From JADFRG01 sp046759305 (GTDB lineage Bacteria > Chloroflexota > Anaerolineae > Anaerolineales > E44-bin32), in assembly GCA_046759305.1 (NCBI GenBank), contig JBHIBY010000007.1:1-54534 (forward strand): 54,534 nucleotides of DNA, written 5' to 3'. The notes beneath the pieces were generated by a model. That model ran no database searches. It saw only the letters and a program-made list of their open reading frames with translations, and was not told where the DNA came from. The position numbers and the translations under genes are program-made. How positions within the stretch are numbered: the stretch's first letter is position 1; the number at the start of each line of letters is the position of its first letter. Shown one piece after another: positions 8,633 through 16,749 of the stretch.

Positions 8633-8733
8633 ATTTTTCAGTGTAGCGGGCTTTGGAAAGGGATGACCTTACGCTATGCTTACAGCGACCAATCCAGCGC
8701 GAATCCCACACAAATCTAAGCTTTTTCCCACAA

Positions 8734-8762
8734 TTGACCCCCTACTCTGGATGCGATACGAT
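8734..8762 (+). promoter_or_regulatory. Promoter of the ABC transporter operon
   Basis: TTGACC at 8734-8739, a 17-bp spacer, TACGAT at 8757-8762. The predicted start at about 8769 leaves only about 4 nt before ATG 8773, and there is no ribosome-binding site. Confidence 0.5.
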
Positions 8763-8772
8763 CCGCAACGCT

Positions 8773-10080
8773 ATGTCGCAACCACCAGCTATTCGCACAG
8801 AGGCCCTGGGGCGCGTTTACAAAATCAGCGAAAGTAAGAAAGACGAGCCCAAGGAGCTTGTGGCATTAGGGAATGTCAATCTCGAGATAGAAGCGGGAGA
8901 GCTCTTTGGCCTACTGGGTCCCAACGGCGCCGGAAAGACGACCCTGATAAAGGTCCTTACCACCTTGCTTGCTCCAACGAGCGGGCATGCGTGGGTGGTT
9001 GGCTTCGACGTTTTTGAGCAGGCCGACCAGATCCGCCCGAGGATCAACATGGTATCGGGCGGTGAGTCCTCTGGCTACGGGCTGCTCACGGTGCGCGAGA
9101 ACCTGTGGATGTTTTCCCAGTTCTACGGCATACCATCCAAAGAGGCGGACGCTACGATCCGCCGCCTGCTTGAAGTCGTTGGTCTGGAGGACAAGATCAA
9201 TACGAAGACCTCTGATCTCTCCACCGGCATGCGCCAGAAAATGAACGTGGTGCGCGGCTTTATGACCGACCCGAGTGTGATTTTCCTCGACGAGCCTTCG
9301 GTGGGCCTGGATGTGGGCGCGGCGCGCGACGTGCGGCAATTTGTGCGCAATTGGTTCGAGGTCTTTCTTCCGCTGCTTGCCGTATCGGCTTATGTCTTTA
9401 TCTATCAGGCTATCGGCGCGCCGGCGGCTTACGTCGGATTCGTCATTGTCGGTGGCGCGATGACTGCGTTCTGGGTCAATGTGCAGTGGACGATGTCCAG
9501 CCAGTGGTTCTGGGAAAAAGAGATGGGCAACCTGGCGTTGTATACGATCGCGCCTGCCTCGTTGATGGCGATCCTGCTAGGAATGGCGCTGGGCGGCATG
9601 ACGGCCACCCTGCTCAGGGCCGGTGCCATTATTCTGTTGGGCGCATTTTTCTTCGATGTTCAGTTCACGGTTTCGTCCTATGGTCTGCTTTTTCTTACAT
9701 TTTCGCTGACCATGATCGCCCTTTACGGCCTGGGGATGATGCTTTCATCCGTGTTCCTGCTGTTGAACCGTGAAGCCTGGCATCTCGCAAACTTGGCTCA
9801 AGAGCCGGTCTATCTGGCCTCCGGCTTTTACTTCCCCATCCGCAGTTTCGGATTCTGGATCGCACTGGGAGCCTCGTTCCTGCCTATGACCCTCGGCTTG
9901 GATGCCATGCGGCAGTTGTTCTTTCCGGTAGAAGCATCGCTAGGATTCCTGTCCGTCCCGGTTGAGCTAACCATTCTGGCGGTGCTGGCCGTGGTCTTCT
10001 TGATTTGTGCACGCTACCTGTTGAGCTATATGGAGCGCCTGGCCATTCGCGAAGGCCGCCTGACGGGCCGCACGCGGTGA
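8773..10080 (+). CDS. ABC transporter ATPase-permease in-frame fusion (truncated ATPase)
   Basis: Residues 1-193 are an ABC-2-type ATPase with Walker A GPNGAGKTT (49-57), signature LSTGMRQKM (149-157), Walker B VIFLDEP and D-loop SVGLD. At about residue 193, just after GAARDVRQFVRNW, the sequence changes abruptly into an ABC-2 permease (FEVFLPLLAVSAYVFIY onward) with about six membrane segments to residue 435. The H-loop histidine and the remaining C-terminal third of the ATPase are missing, as is the permease N-terminus. This looks like a deletion that fused two adjacent genes in frame. It may be inactive, or an assembly misjoin. The frame would extend upstream to 8653, but ATG 8773 starts at the family's normal N-terminus and fits the promoter. 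Confidence 0.8.
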   Translation: MSQPPAIRTEALGRVYKISESKKDEPKELVALGNVNLEIEAGELFGLLGPNGAGKTTLIKVLTTLLAPTSGHAWVVGFDVFEQADQIRPRINMVSGGESSGYGLLTVRENLWMFSQFYGIPSKEADATIRRLLEVVGLEDKINTKTSDLSTGMRQKMNVVRGFMTDPSVIFLDEPSVGLDVGAARDVRQFVRNWFEVFLPLLAVSAYVFIYQAIGAPAAYVGFVIVGGAMTAFWVNVQWTMSSQWFWEKEMGNLALYTIAPASLMAILLGMALGGMTATLLRAGAIILLGAFFFDVQFTVSSYGLLFLTFSLTMIALYGLGMMLSSVFLLLNREAWHLANLAQEPVYLASGFYFPIRSFGFWIALGASFLPMTLGLDAMRQLFFPVEASLGFLSVPVELTILAVLAVVFLICARYLLSYMERLAIREGRLTGRTR

Positions 10081-10126
10081 AGTTGGGGAGCATGGGAACA
10101 CGAACGTCTTGAGCAAGGTAAGGAGA

Positions 10127-10183
10127 ATGCCGCGAGGGTCACGGGTGGCTAGTCTGATGGGATCGCACAAGTCCAATGAATAA
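10127..10183 (+). CDS. Possible 18-aa leader peptide overlapping the next permease start
   Basis: ATG 10127 has the best ribosome-binding site in the area (AAGGAGA at 10120-10126) and opens an 18-codon frame ending TAA 10181-10183, overlapping the ATG of the following permease (10176), which has no ribosome-binding site of its own. Translational coupling is plausible. It may equally be debris from the rearrangement that produced the fused ABC gene. Confidence 0.3.
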   Translation: MPRGSRVASLMGSHKSNE

Positions 10184-11024
10184 CGCCATACGTTCGTTCC
10201 GCACGGCGGCCTGGTTGGGCTGGCAGATAGAATCTAACTGGACGGACCCCTTCTTATTTGCTGTCTATTCAGTCATCAAGCCGATGGCCGGGGCGGCCAT
10301 CCTGGTGGTGATGTTCGGGATCATCACCTCCGGGAACTTCGACTCTCCTCTGTTCACCTACATCTTTATCGGCAACGCCTTCTACATCTATGTGGCGCAG
10401 ATCATGACCGGCATCTCATGGGCAGTGATCGACGATCGCGAACACTACCGGACTATCAAATATCTCTACATCGCACCTATTCGCATCACGTATTACCTCA
10501 CCGGCCGTGGAGCGGCACGTTTCATTACCGGAACAATTTCGGTGGCGATTACGATGGCAGCGGGGCTGCTCTTCCTGAACCTGGAGCTCGATCCTGCCGG
10601 TATCAACCTTCCAGCCTTGCTGCTGGCTCTAGCGATGGGCGTCGTCATGCTGGCGCTTCTAGGGCTGCTCCTGGCGGGTATAACGCTCCTGGTCACCCAC
10701 AACGTTCACTACATCGGTGAAACCGTGGCAGCTGCACTGTATCTGTTCAGCGGAGCAATCTTTCCGCTCGAGGTACTGCCTGTCTGGCTGCGCTGGATTG
10801 GCTACATCAACCCGATCGCTTATTGGCTGGAATTGATCCGCAGATCACTGCTTGGCTTGGCAGCAGATGCCTTTCCGACATTCAGCAGCCTCAGTGACAT
10901 ACAGCTCTTTGCCATCTTATTCGGATTGAGCGTGGCCTACGGTGTTCTCTCGATCTTTACTTTCCGGCGCTGTGATCACATCGCTCGGGAGCGGGGATTG
11001 ATCGACCGAGTAACGAATTGGTAA
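10176..11024 (+). CDS. ABC-2 type transporter permease
   Basis: A 282-residue integral membrane protein with about six transmembrane segments and the ABC-2 pattern near the C-terminus (LYLFSGAIFPLEVLPVWLRW then YINPIAYWLELIRRSLLG). It belongs to the same exporter system as the preceding fused gene. ATPase plus two different permeases is a common arrangement for Chloroflexota ABC-2 exporters. The substrate is unknown. Its stop overlaps the start of the kelch lipoprotein gene, so the genes are co-transcribed. Confidence 0.85.
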   Translation: MNNAIRSFRTAAWLGWQIESNWTDPFLFAVYSVIKPMAGAAILVVMFGIITSGNFDSPLFTYIFIGNAFYIYVAQIMTGISWAVIDDREHYRTIKYLYIAPIRITYYLTGRGAARFITGTISVAITMAAGLLFLNLELDPAGINLPALLLALAMGVVMLALLGLLLAGITLLVTHNVHYIGETVAAALYLFSGAIFPLEVLPVWLRWIGYINPIAYWLELIRRSLLGLAADAFPTFSSLSDIQLFAILFGLSVAYGVLSIFTFRRCDHIARERGLIDRVTNW

Positions 11025-12058
11025 GTCTCTCGCAACAAGTGTTTTGGAGCGGGACCGCACAGCTTCTCGTGCTCCTGATCCTGGCTTCGTGCGCGAGTCC
11101 TGTGGAGAACACCCCTTCAACCGGGCAAACCCCTGCCCAGAGCACAACTGACGTAATCTTGCCGTCCCAGCCCGCACGGCTTCCCAACGATTCGCCATCG
11201 GGCTGGCGATTTGGATCCCCCATGCTGACCCCGCGCTCCGAGATGCCGGCGGTGGAGATCAACGGAGTGGCCTACGTGCCCGGGGGTTTCTCGGGCCCAT
11301 TGGGGACAGCCAGGCTTGAAGCTTACGACATCATCCAAGACTCCTGGCAAACGCTCAAATCGATGCCAGCTGCGCGACACCATTTGATGATCGCTGCGCA
11401 TGATGACATGCTTTATGTTTTTGGCGGCTCGTCAGCCGTTGGATTCAGCGCGACCTCCACCGCATGGCGGTACGACCCCGAAATAGATGAATGGGAGGAG
11501 TTGCCGCCCATGCCTGAGGAGCGAATGTCCGGTGCTGCTGTAACGCTAGGTGACAGTATTTATGTAATGGGGGGCGTTGACGGTAGCGACCAAATGCTGG
11601 AGTTCGACCCCGCTCAAGTCAGCTGGCGATCGTTGCCTGGACCACAACAGTCGCGAGAGCACACGGCGGCGGTGTCCTTTCAAGGAGAAATCTGGGCCAT
11701 TGGGGGACGTTGGAATGGAGTTGGAGAACTCAGCAGCGTGGAGATCTACAACCCGGAAAGCGGTGCCTGGAGAAGTGGCCCAAGCCTCCAAATTCCGCGC
11801 GGCGGATTTGCGACAGCAGTTGTCGGTAACCGAATATTCGCAGCTGGCGGCGAAGTGATCATGACCGGGCGAGCTTCGCTAGCCTCGCTCGAGATCTACG
11901 ACCCTGAACTTGAGGCCTGGGTGGCGGGGCCGAACCTTCCGTTCGCGGTTCACGGATTGGGTGGCGTGGGATACGATGGACAGTTTCTGATCTTCGGAGG
12001 ATCAGATCGAGCAGCAGGGATCGACAACGAGGGGCGAGTCCAAATCTATGCTCCTTGA
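11018..12058 (+). CDS. Kelch-repeat lipoprotein
   Basis: A secreted, lipid-anchored beta-propeller. The N-terminal hydrophobic segment LLVLLILASC ends in a lipobox with Cys25. Then six kelch blades follow, each with a GG motif (VPGGFSG, YVFGGSSA, YVMGGVDG, WAIGGRWNG, FAAGGEV, LIFGGSDRA) and downstream W/Y residues. Such propellers bind ligands or surface partners. TTG 11018 gives the complete signal sequence and overlaps the permease stop. GTG 11039 is an alternative. The 3' end overlaps the permease gene that follows by 11 bp. Confidence 0.85.
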   Translation: MVSLSQQVFWSGTAQLLVLLILASCASPVENTPSTGQTPAQSTTDVILPSQPARLPNDSPSGWRFGSPMLTPRSEMPAVEINGVAYVPGGFSGPLGTARLEAYDIIQDSWQTLKSMPAARHHLMIAAHDDMLYVFGGSSAVGFSATSTAWRYDPEIDEWEELPPMPEERMSGAAVTLGDSIYVMGGVDGSDQMLEFDPAQVSWRSLPGPQQSREHTAAVSFQGEIWAIGGRWNGVGELSSVEIYNPESGAWRSGPSLQIPRGGFATAVVGNRIFAAGGEVIMTGRASLASLEIYDPELEAWVAGPNLPFAVHGLGGVGYDGQFLIFGGSDRAAGIDNEGRVQIYAP

Positions 12059-13550
12059 CTGGACGCTGGCGGCACTGCCAGTGGTCACCATCCTGGTATT
12101 GATGGTCGGATTTCGCTGGGGTGCCGCTAAGGCTGGGCCGGCGGGTTGGTTGGTGGCTGTCCTACTAACAGCGGTGTACTTCGGGGCTGGGGCTGTGGTC
12201 CTTGCCGCAGCTCAAGTCAAGGCGTTACTGCTCACCGTTGACGTACTCTTCATCATTTGGGGAGCTTTCTTGCTCTACCGTGTGTCAGACGAAGCCGGTG
12301 CAATCGAGATCATCGGGAGGACATTACCCAGTTTGATCAAAGACAAAGGCATGCAAGCGCTGTTAATCGGATGGCCCTTTGCCTCCTTCCTTCAGGGAGT
12401 TGGCGGTTTCGGCGTCCCGACAGCCGTCACAGCGCCGCTGCTTATCGGCCTCGGCTATGCACCGCTCACAGCAGTAGTCGTGCCCTCCATTGGCCAGGCC
12501 TGGTCGGTGACCTTCGGCTCGCTGGGTTCTTCATTCAACGCCTTGATGGCTGCCTCCGGAATGGGATGGGAGCAGCTGGCGGGGGCCTCAGCAATCTTGC
12601 TTGGGATGCTCGGATATGGCTGCGGAATCGGAGCCGGACATGCCGCCCAAGGATGGCGCGCGGTGCGCCGCTTGGCGGTCGTCATCCTTATACTGGGAAC
12701 CGTGATGGGGCTGACGCAGTATTTGCTGGCCACGAACGGGCTGTGGAATTTGGCGGGATTTGGCGCCGGTCTGGCGGGAATGGTCGTCGGGTATTTCATA
12801 GCCTGGGAAGGTAGACCTTCGCGAGCGCTGCTCCTGGCCATGTCTGCTTATATCGCGCTCATAGTCATTACTGTCGTAGTGCAACTTACTCCGATGGTGC
12901 GTGAGACACTGGGTGGCTCGCAAATTCGGCTTGAATTCCCTGAGTTGAGCACCGCACGGGGATACACAACTCCAGAAGGACCGGGAAGGGTGATACCGAT
13001 TTTCACCCATGCCGGCGCGCTGCTGTTCTACGCAGCGATCGTCGCGTATTTCATTCATCGTCGTGCCGGGCAGTATCAACCCGGTGCAGTCAGAAGAATT
13101 CTGGTGGGTACCATCACCCGCGTCATACCATCCAGCCTGGGGATTGCGGCGCTTGTTTCGATGGCAGTCATTATGGCGCACGCTGGTATGACTGAAGCAT
13201 TGGCTCAAGGTTTGGCGCGCGCGTTTGCGGGTGTCTATCCCGCTCTCGCGCCGTGGATCGGGGGCCTCGGGGCATTCATGACCGGATCGAATACCAACTC
13301 GAACGTGGTGTTTGGCCAGTTGCAGCTGCGCACCGCCGAGCTGCTCGGATACAGTATCCCGCTATTGCTAGCGGCACAGACCGCGGGTGCGGCCATCTTA
13401 TCGGTGCTGGCCCCTTCGAAGGTCGTGGTGGGAGCCAGCACAGCCGGCATGGGAGGAAAGGAAGGAATCATCCTGCGACATTTGATCCCGTATTGTGGGG
13501 CGCTACTTGTTGGGCTGAGCATCGTCGTGTGGTTTGTAGCTCAGAGATGA
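12048..13550 (+). CDS. L-lactate/glycolate permease family transporter (LctP)
   Basis: A 500-residue polytopic membrane protein of the LctP family, which imports lactate or glycolate with protons. Recognisable blocks are GWPFASFLQGVGGFGVPTAV (the family's signature), SIGQAWSVTFGSLGSSF and LGAFMTGSNTNSNVVFGQLQ. ATG 12048 overlaps the kelch gene stop. The usual LctP length is 500-570. The frame continues after the TGA as a further hydrophobic stretch (see 13584-13688). The substrate is uncertain, since other hydroxy or keto acids are possible in this catabolic neighbourhood. Confidence 0.88.
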   Translation: MLLDWTLAALPVVTILVLMVGFRWGAAKAGPAGWLVAVLLTAVYFGAGAVVLAAAQVKALLLTVDVLFIIWGAFLLYRVSDEAGAIEIIGRTLPSLIKDKGMQALLIGWPFASFLQGVGGFGVPTAVTAPLLIGLGYAPLTAVVVPSIGQAWSVTFGSLGSSFNALMAASGMGWEQLAGASAILLGMLGYGCGIGAGHAAQGWRAVRRLAVVILILGTVMGLTQYLLATNGLWNLAGFGAGLAGMVVGYFIAWEGRPSRALLLAMSAYIALIVITVVVQLTPMVRETLGGSQIRLEFPELSTARGYTTPEGPGRVIPIFTHAGALLFYAAIVAYFIHRRAGQYQPGAVRRILVGTITRVIPSSLGIAALVSMAVIMAHAGMTEALAQGLARAFAGVYPALAPWIGGLGAFMTGSNTNSNVVFGQLQLRTAELLGYSIPLLLAAQTAGAAILSVLAPSKVVVGASTAGMGGKEGIILRHLIPYCGALLVGLSIVVWFVAQR

Positions 13551-13583
13551 ACCGGGTTCCAGGCGCTTGCATTTGGGTTGATT

Positions 13584-13688
13584 ATGCTCCCCTCGCTTGC
13601 GCTGTATTGGGCAGATGCAGTGTGGCTTGTTTGGGGCCTCCTGGCTTTGATATCCGCTGGTATGGTTATTGGGCTTCGGGTGTCCTGA
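13584..13688 (+). CDS. Possible 34-aa membrane microprotein, in frame after the LctP stop
   Basis: ATG 13584 opens 34 codons ending at TGA 13686-13688. The central segment AVWLVWGLLALISAGMVIGL is a credible transmembrane helix. It is in the same frame as the LctP gene, with no stop between the LctP TGA (13548-13550) and this ATG. It may therefore be a C-terminal helix cut off from LctP by a stop codon, a readthrough extension, or an independent microprotein. No ribosome-binding site is visible. Confidence 0.3.
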   Translation: MLPSLALYWADAVWLVWGLLALISAGMVIGLRVS

Positions 13689-13701
13689 CGGAGGCTGCAG
13701 C

Positions 13702-14145
13702 ATGAAACTTGAGGGTGAAGTGACCATTCAAGCGGACCGGCAGAAGGTGTGGGATTTTCTGACCGATCCGGAAGTGGTTAGTCAGTGTGCTCCAGGGCTG
13801 GAATCGATGACGATCATCGAGCCAGGCAAGCAATTCGAAGCTACCGCCGCGATTGGTTTTGGTACAGTGAAGGTTCGGTTTTCCAACGTCATTAATTGGG
13901 TCGAGATGGACGCTCCAAATTTCGCAAAGATGGCTGCCCACGGCACCGCACCCGGTAGCGCAGCCGACGTCACCGGTGAAATGAAGCTGGAAGACGCTGT
14001 GGATGGCGGGACGCTCATGGCTTGGTCAGCTGACGTCATGGTGTCAGGCACCATCGCCAGCCTCGCTTCGCGTATGATGGGAAGCGCTAGCAAAAAGATA
14101 GCGAAGAGTTTCTTTGATTGTGTAAAGGGGTATCTCGAAGAGTAA
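13702..14145 (+). CDS. CoxG-like SRPBCC protein (carbon monoxide dehydrogenase subunit G family)
   Basis: 147 residues beginning MKLEGEVTIQADRQKVWDFL, the typical opening of CoxG proteins. These adopt the START/Bet v1 fold and occur with CoxL-type molybdenum hydroxylases, where CoxG helps recruit or anchor the enzyme at the membrane. Here it lies 2.6 kb from the molybdenum hydroxylase operon, separated by two minus-strand genes. The start is fixed by GACGGAGG upstream of ATG 13702. It converges on the thiolase-fold gene with 4 bp between stops. Confidence 0.85.
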   Translation: MKLEGEVTIQADRQKVWDFLTDPEVVSQCAPGLESMTIIEPGKQFEATAAIGFGTVKVRFSNVINWVEMDAPNFAKMAAHGTAPGSAADVTGEMKLEDAVDGGTLMAWSADVMVSGTIASLASRMMGSASKKIAKSFFDCVKGYLEE

Positions 14146-14149
14146 AGGC

Positions 14150-15292
14150 TTAGACCCCGAGGATATGGGTGATGATGGTAGTACCCGCACCCCCAACGCT
14201 CTGCATCATGCCGATTTCTGCCCCACGAACTTGATTCTTGCCCGCTCGGCCTGTTAGCTGCAGCACGATCTCAGATACCTGATAAAGCGCCGTTGCCCCG
14301 ATCGGGTGGCCTCTGGCCTTGAGCCCTCCCATCGTAGTGATTGGAATTTCGCCACGCAGCGCGATCTGCTTCTCTTCAGCCAGACGCCAACCCTGTCCCT
14401 GATCCGCAAATCCGGCGGCTTCTAACTGCATGCAGGACATGATGCTGAACGCGTCGTGGACCTCGAAGAAATTGATGTCTTCTCGATGGACGTTCGCCTG
14501 CCGGTAGGCTTTGGTCGCACTTTCCTGTGCCGCCTCCAACCAAAGGGGATTTGGCCGGTCACCTACTCTAAATCGATCTGTTGCTACACTGCTGGAAAGG
14601 ATTCGCACTGGATGCGGGCTGTGCGCGCGGGCTTCTTCTGCAGGGGAAAGCACTACCGCCGCTGCGCCGTCACAAATTGGCGAACAATCGAGCAATCGCA
14701 AAGGATCATGAACCATGCGTGACTTCATCACCGTCCGCGGCTTTACGCTCATGTCCTTGAATAGCGCATTGGGGTTGTTTCGCGCATTGCGATGTGCTGT
14801 AACCGGGAAGTTTACGAATCCATCCTCTGGAACATCGTACCGTTTCCGGTAAAGCCGCATCAGATCGGCGTTCTTGCTGATCAGCGTGGCGCCGTCTTCG
14901 ACCTCCTTTGAGTCCAGGGCTTTAGAGAGCGCGGGGGTTGCCAAACCTTCGCTCATCTTTTCGACACCCACTACCACTGCCAGGTCCGCTTCCCCACTTC
15001 CCACCGCTAAAAATGCCATGCGGAGTGCAGCCGAACCGCTAGCCATAGCAGCTTGAACTTGAAGCGCCTCAATTCCCACCAGGCCGGCCTCATCCGCAAC
15101 AAGCGCTGCGATGTGCTTCTGTCCTTGCAGTTCATCTCCAAGCATGTTGCTGGCAAACAGTGCGTCCACCTGCTCGACGCCCGCCTCTTCCATAGCGCCG
15201 TGCACGACCTGAGCGCCAAGCTCACGAAGCGTTTGTTGAGTCCCCGACTGGACGGGTACTTGAGAGGTTCCGACGATACTTACTTCGCGCAT
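14150..15292 (-). CDS. Thiolase-fold protein (SCP2/archaeal type) without the catalytic cysteine
   Basis: 380 residues with the thiolase double fold. The conserved EVHDAFSIMSCMQLEAAGFA block and the C-terminal GGLKARGHPIGATALYQV block identify the SCP2/archaeal-type thiolase group. At the nucleophile position, where relatives read EAACASG, this protein reads QAAMASG (ATG codon), replacing Cys with Met. The C-terminal His-Asn-x-Gly-Gly of relatives reads QSVGG. Normal Claisen/thiolysis chemistry is therefore unlikely. Such proteins can be structural partners or use acyl-CoA differently. It is probably transcribed with the CaiB gene upstream on the same strand. Confidence 0.85.
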   Translation of the reverse strand: MREVSIVGTSQVPVQSGTQQTLRELGAQVVHGAMEEAGVEQVDALFASNMLGDELQGQKHIAALVADEAGLVGIEALQVQAAMASGSAALRMAFLAVGSGEADLAVVVGVEKMSEGLATPALSKALDSKEVEDGATLISKNADLMRLYRKRYDVPEDGFVNFPVTAHRNARNNPNALFKDMSVKPRTVMKSRMVHDPLRLLDCSPICDGAAAVVLSPAEEARAHSPHPVRILSSSVATDRFRVGDRPNPLWLEAAQESATKAYRQANVHREDINFFEVHDAFSIMSCMQLEAAGFADQGQGWRLAEEKQIALRGEIPITTMGGLKARGHPIGATALYQVSEIVLQLTGRAGKNQVRGAEIGMMQSVGGAGTTIITHILGV

Positions 15293-15349
15293 GCCTGTTT
15301 CAAGTTCGCAGAACCCTCCTCATAGCCGAAGCTTTGGGAGGTGATTCGA

Positions 15350-15443
15350 GAGAGAAGGCCGAGGGCGGTGAAGCGTGCGAGATGGGAGTGAACCTTGAGA
15401 GAAGGCCGCGGCCTGCGACTTGCGAGAGGGGGCCAATAACGTT
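15350..15443. repeat. Imperfect tandem duplication, about 47-bp unit
   Basis: Two adjacent units (15350-15396 and 15397-15443) both start GAGAGAAGGCC and share a TGCGAGA motif near their second half. Similarity elsewhere is weak. It fills much of the 180-bp gap between the CaiB and thiolase genes. I see no gene there. Confidence 0.4.
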
Positions 15444-15472
15444 AATTTGTAACCGATTGACTCTGAGATCCA

Positions 15473-16687
15473 TCACACGACGCCTTCACTGCGTAGGCTC
15501 TCGATCTCTGGTGGGTCGAAGCTGAGCAATTCCGATAAGATCTCGTCGGTATGCTGTCCTAATGTTGGAGGCGGGTAGCGCACTTCGCTCGGTGCGCTGG
15601 GAATGTTTAGTGGCGAGCGGATGAGCGGGACATTGCTTCCGGTTTGGTGCGGAACATCCATCACTAGCTCGCGTGCAAGTACCTGGGGATCTGAAAGCAC
15701 ATGCTCCATGCTGTTAATTGGGCCAACGGGAAGGCCGATGCTGTCACAGAGCGCGATCCAATGCTCAATGGAATGCGTAGAGAACAGATCGTTCAGAAGG
15801 CTCACCAGTTCGGTTCGATTTTCTAGGCGGGCGGGGTTGGTTGCATACCGCTCATCCTCGATCCACGCCTCGCGATCAACGGCCTTGCAGAATTTTGCCC
15901 ACTGTAGATCATTGCCGGCTGCAAAGGCGAAGTAGCCATCCTCCGCCTCGAACACTTCGTAGGGCACGATGTTTGGGTGGGCGTTGCCGAAGCGCTGGGG
16001 CTGGTTTCCAGAAACCAGATAATTGCTTGCCACATACGACATCAAGGCTACCTGACAATCCAGCAACGAGATATCGATCCGTTGGCCGGCCCCAGTGCGT
16101 TCACGTGCATACAAGGAAGCGAGTACCGCATTGCTTGCATAGATACCGCTGGCCAGATCTGCGATCGCAATACCGGCCCGGAATGGTTCTCCATCTTCCG
16201 GTCCGGTGACGCTCATGAATCCCCCCAGTGCCTGGACAATGAAGTCATATCCGGGGCGATCGCGGTAGGGCCCCGTGTATCCGTAGCCTGTAACCGTACA
16301 GTAGATCAGGTCCGGTTTCAATTCCTGCAGTTCTTCGTAATCGAATCCCCATTTCTCCAGCGTACCCACCCGGAAGTTCTCGATCAAAACATCCGCCTGA
16401 AGGATCAGGTCTTTCAATATTGAGAGCCCGCGCTCAAATTTTAGATTCAAGGTTAGGCTGCGCTTGTTGCGATTCGTTGCGAGGAAGTAGGCTGATTCGC
16501 CTCCTTCAGTGAAGGGCGGTCCCCACTGTCGTGTGTCATCGCCACGGCCAGGGACCTCAATTTTGATGACATCCGCACCGAGATCGCCCAGCAGCATGGT
16601 GCAGTAGGGCCCAGCCAGGATGCGGGTCAGATCAATGACACGCACCCCGTCGAGAAGCTGTTGAGAGCGATCCGGGAGGCTCGTCAT
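15473..16687 (-). CDS. CaiB/BaiF family CoA-transferase
   Basis: A family III CoA-transferase, 404 residues, which moves CoA between carboxylic acids through an aspartyl-CoA mixed anhydride. It shows the family opening LLDGVRVIDLTRILAGPYCT, the nucleotide-binding ADVIKIEVPGRGDDTR and the catalytic aspartate in RPGYDFIVQALGGF (Asp148). The substrate is unknown. Formyl-CoA:oxalate transferase belongs to this family, which is suggestive next to oxamate-type genes, but sequence alone does not show it. The open frame extends 51 codons upstream, across the divergent promoter region. ATG 16687 starts at the family's normal N-terminus. Confidence 0.88.
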   Translation of the reverse strand: MTSLPDRSQQLLDGVRVIDLTRILAGPYCTMLLGDLGADVIKIEVPGRGDDTRQWGPPFTEGGESAYFLATNRNKRSLTLNLKFERGLSILKDLILQADVLIENFRVGTLEKWGFDYEELQELKPDLIYCTVTGYGYTGPYRDRPGYDFIVQALGGFMSVTGPEDGEPFRAGIAIADLASGIYASNAVLASLYARERTGAGQRIDISLLDCQVALMSYVASNYLVSGNQPQRFGNAHPNIVPYEVFEAEDGYFAFAAGNDLQWAKFCKAVDREAWIEDERYATNPARLENRTELVSLLNDLFSTHSIEHWIALCDSIGLPVGPINSMEHVLSDPQVLARELVMDVPHQTGSNVPLIRSPLNIPSAPSEVRYPPPTLGQHTDEILSELLSFDPPEIESLRSEGVV

Positions 16688-16702
16688 GCTGGGGCGCGTC
16701 GA

Positions 16703-16708
16703 ATTATA
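16703..16708 (-). promoter_or_regulatory. Probable -10 box of the CaiB-thiolase transcript
   Basis: The minus strand reads TATAAT, 15 nt before the CaiB ATG. No good -35 is visible. It lies inside the divergent control region with the tandem repeats at 16750-16789. Confidence 0.4.
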
Positions 16709-16749
16709 GTACGCGCACAACCGAGTAATGGGAATCCTGTTATACAATT

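Noticed and set aside
12588..13208. 206-aa minus-strand ORF
   Set aside because: It is a shadow of the LctP permease gene with low-complexity basic composition and no motif.
15473..16687. Formyl-CoA:oxalate CoA-transferase (frc)
   Set aside because: The family is right and the oxamate context is tempting, but no sequence feature seen here separates it from other CaiB-type transferases.
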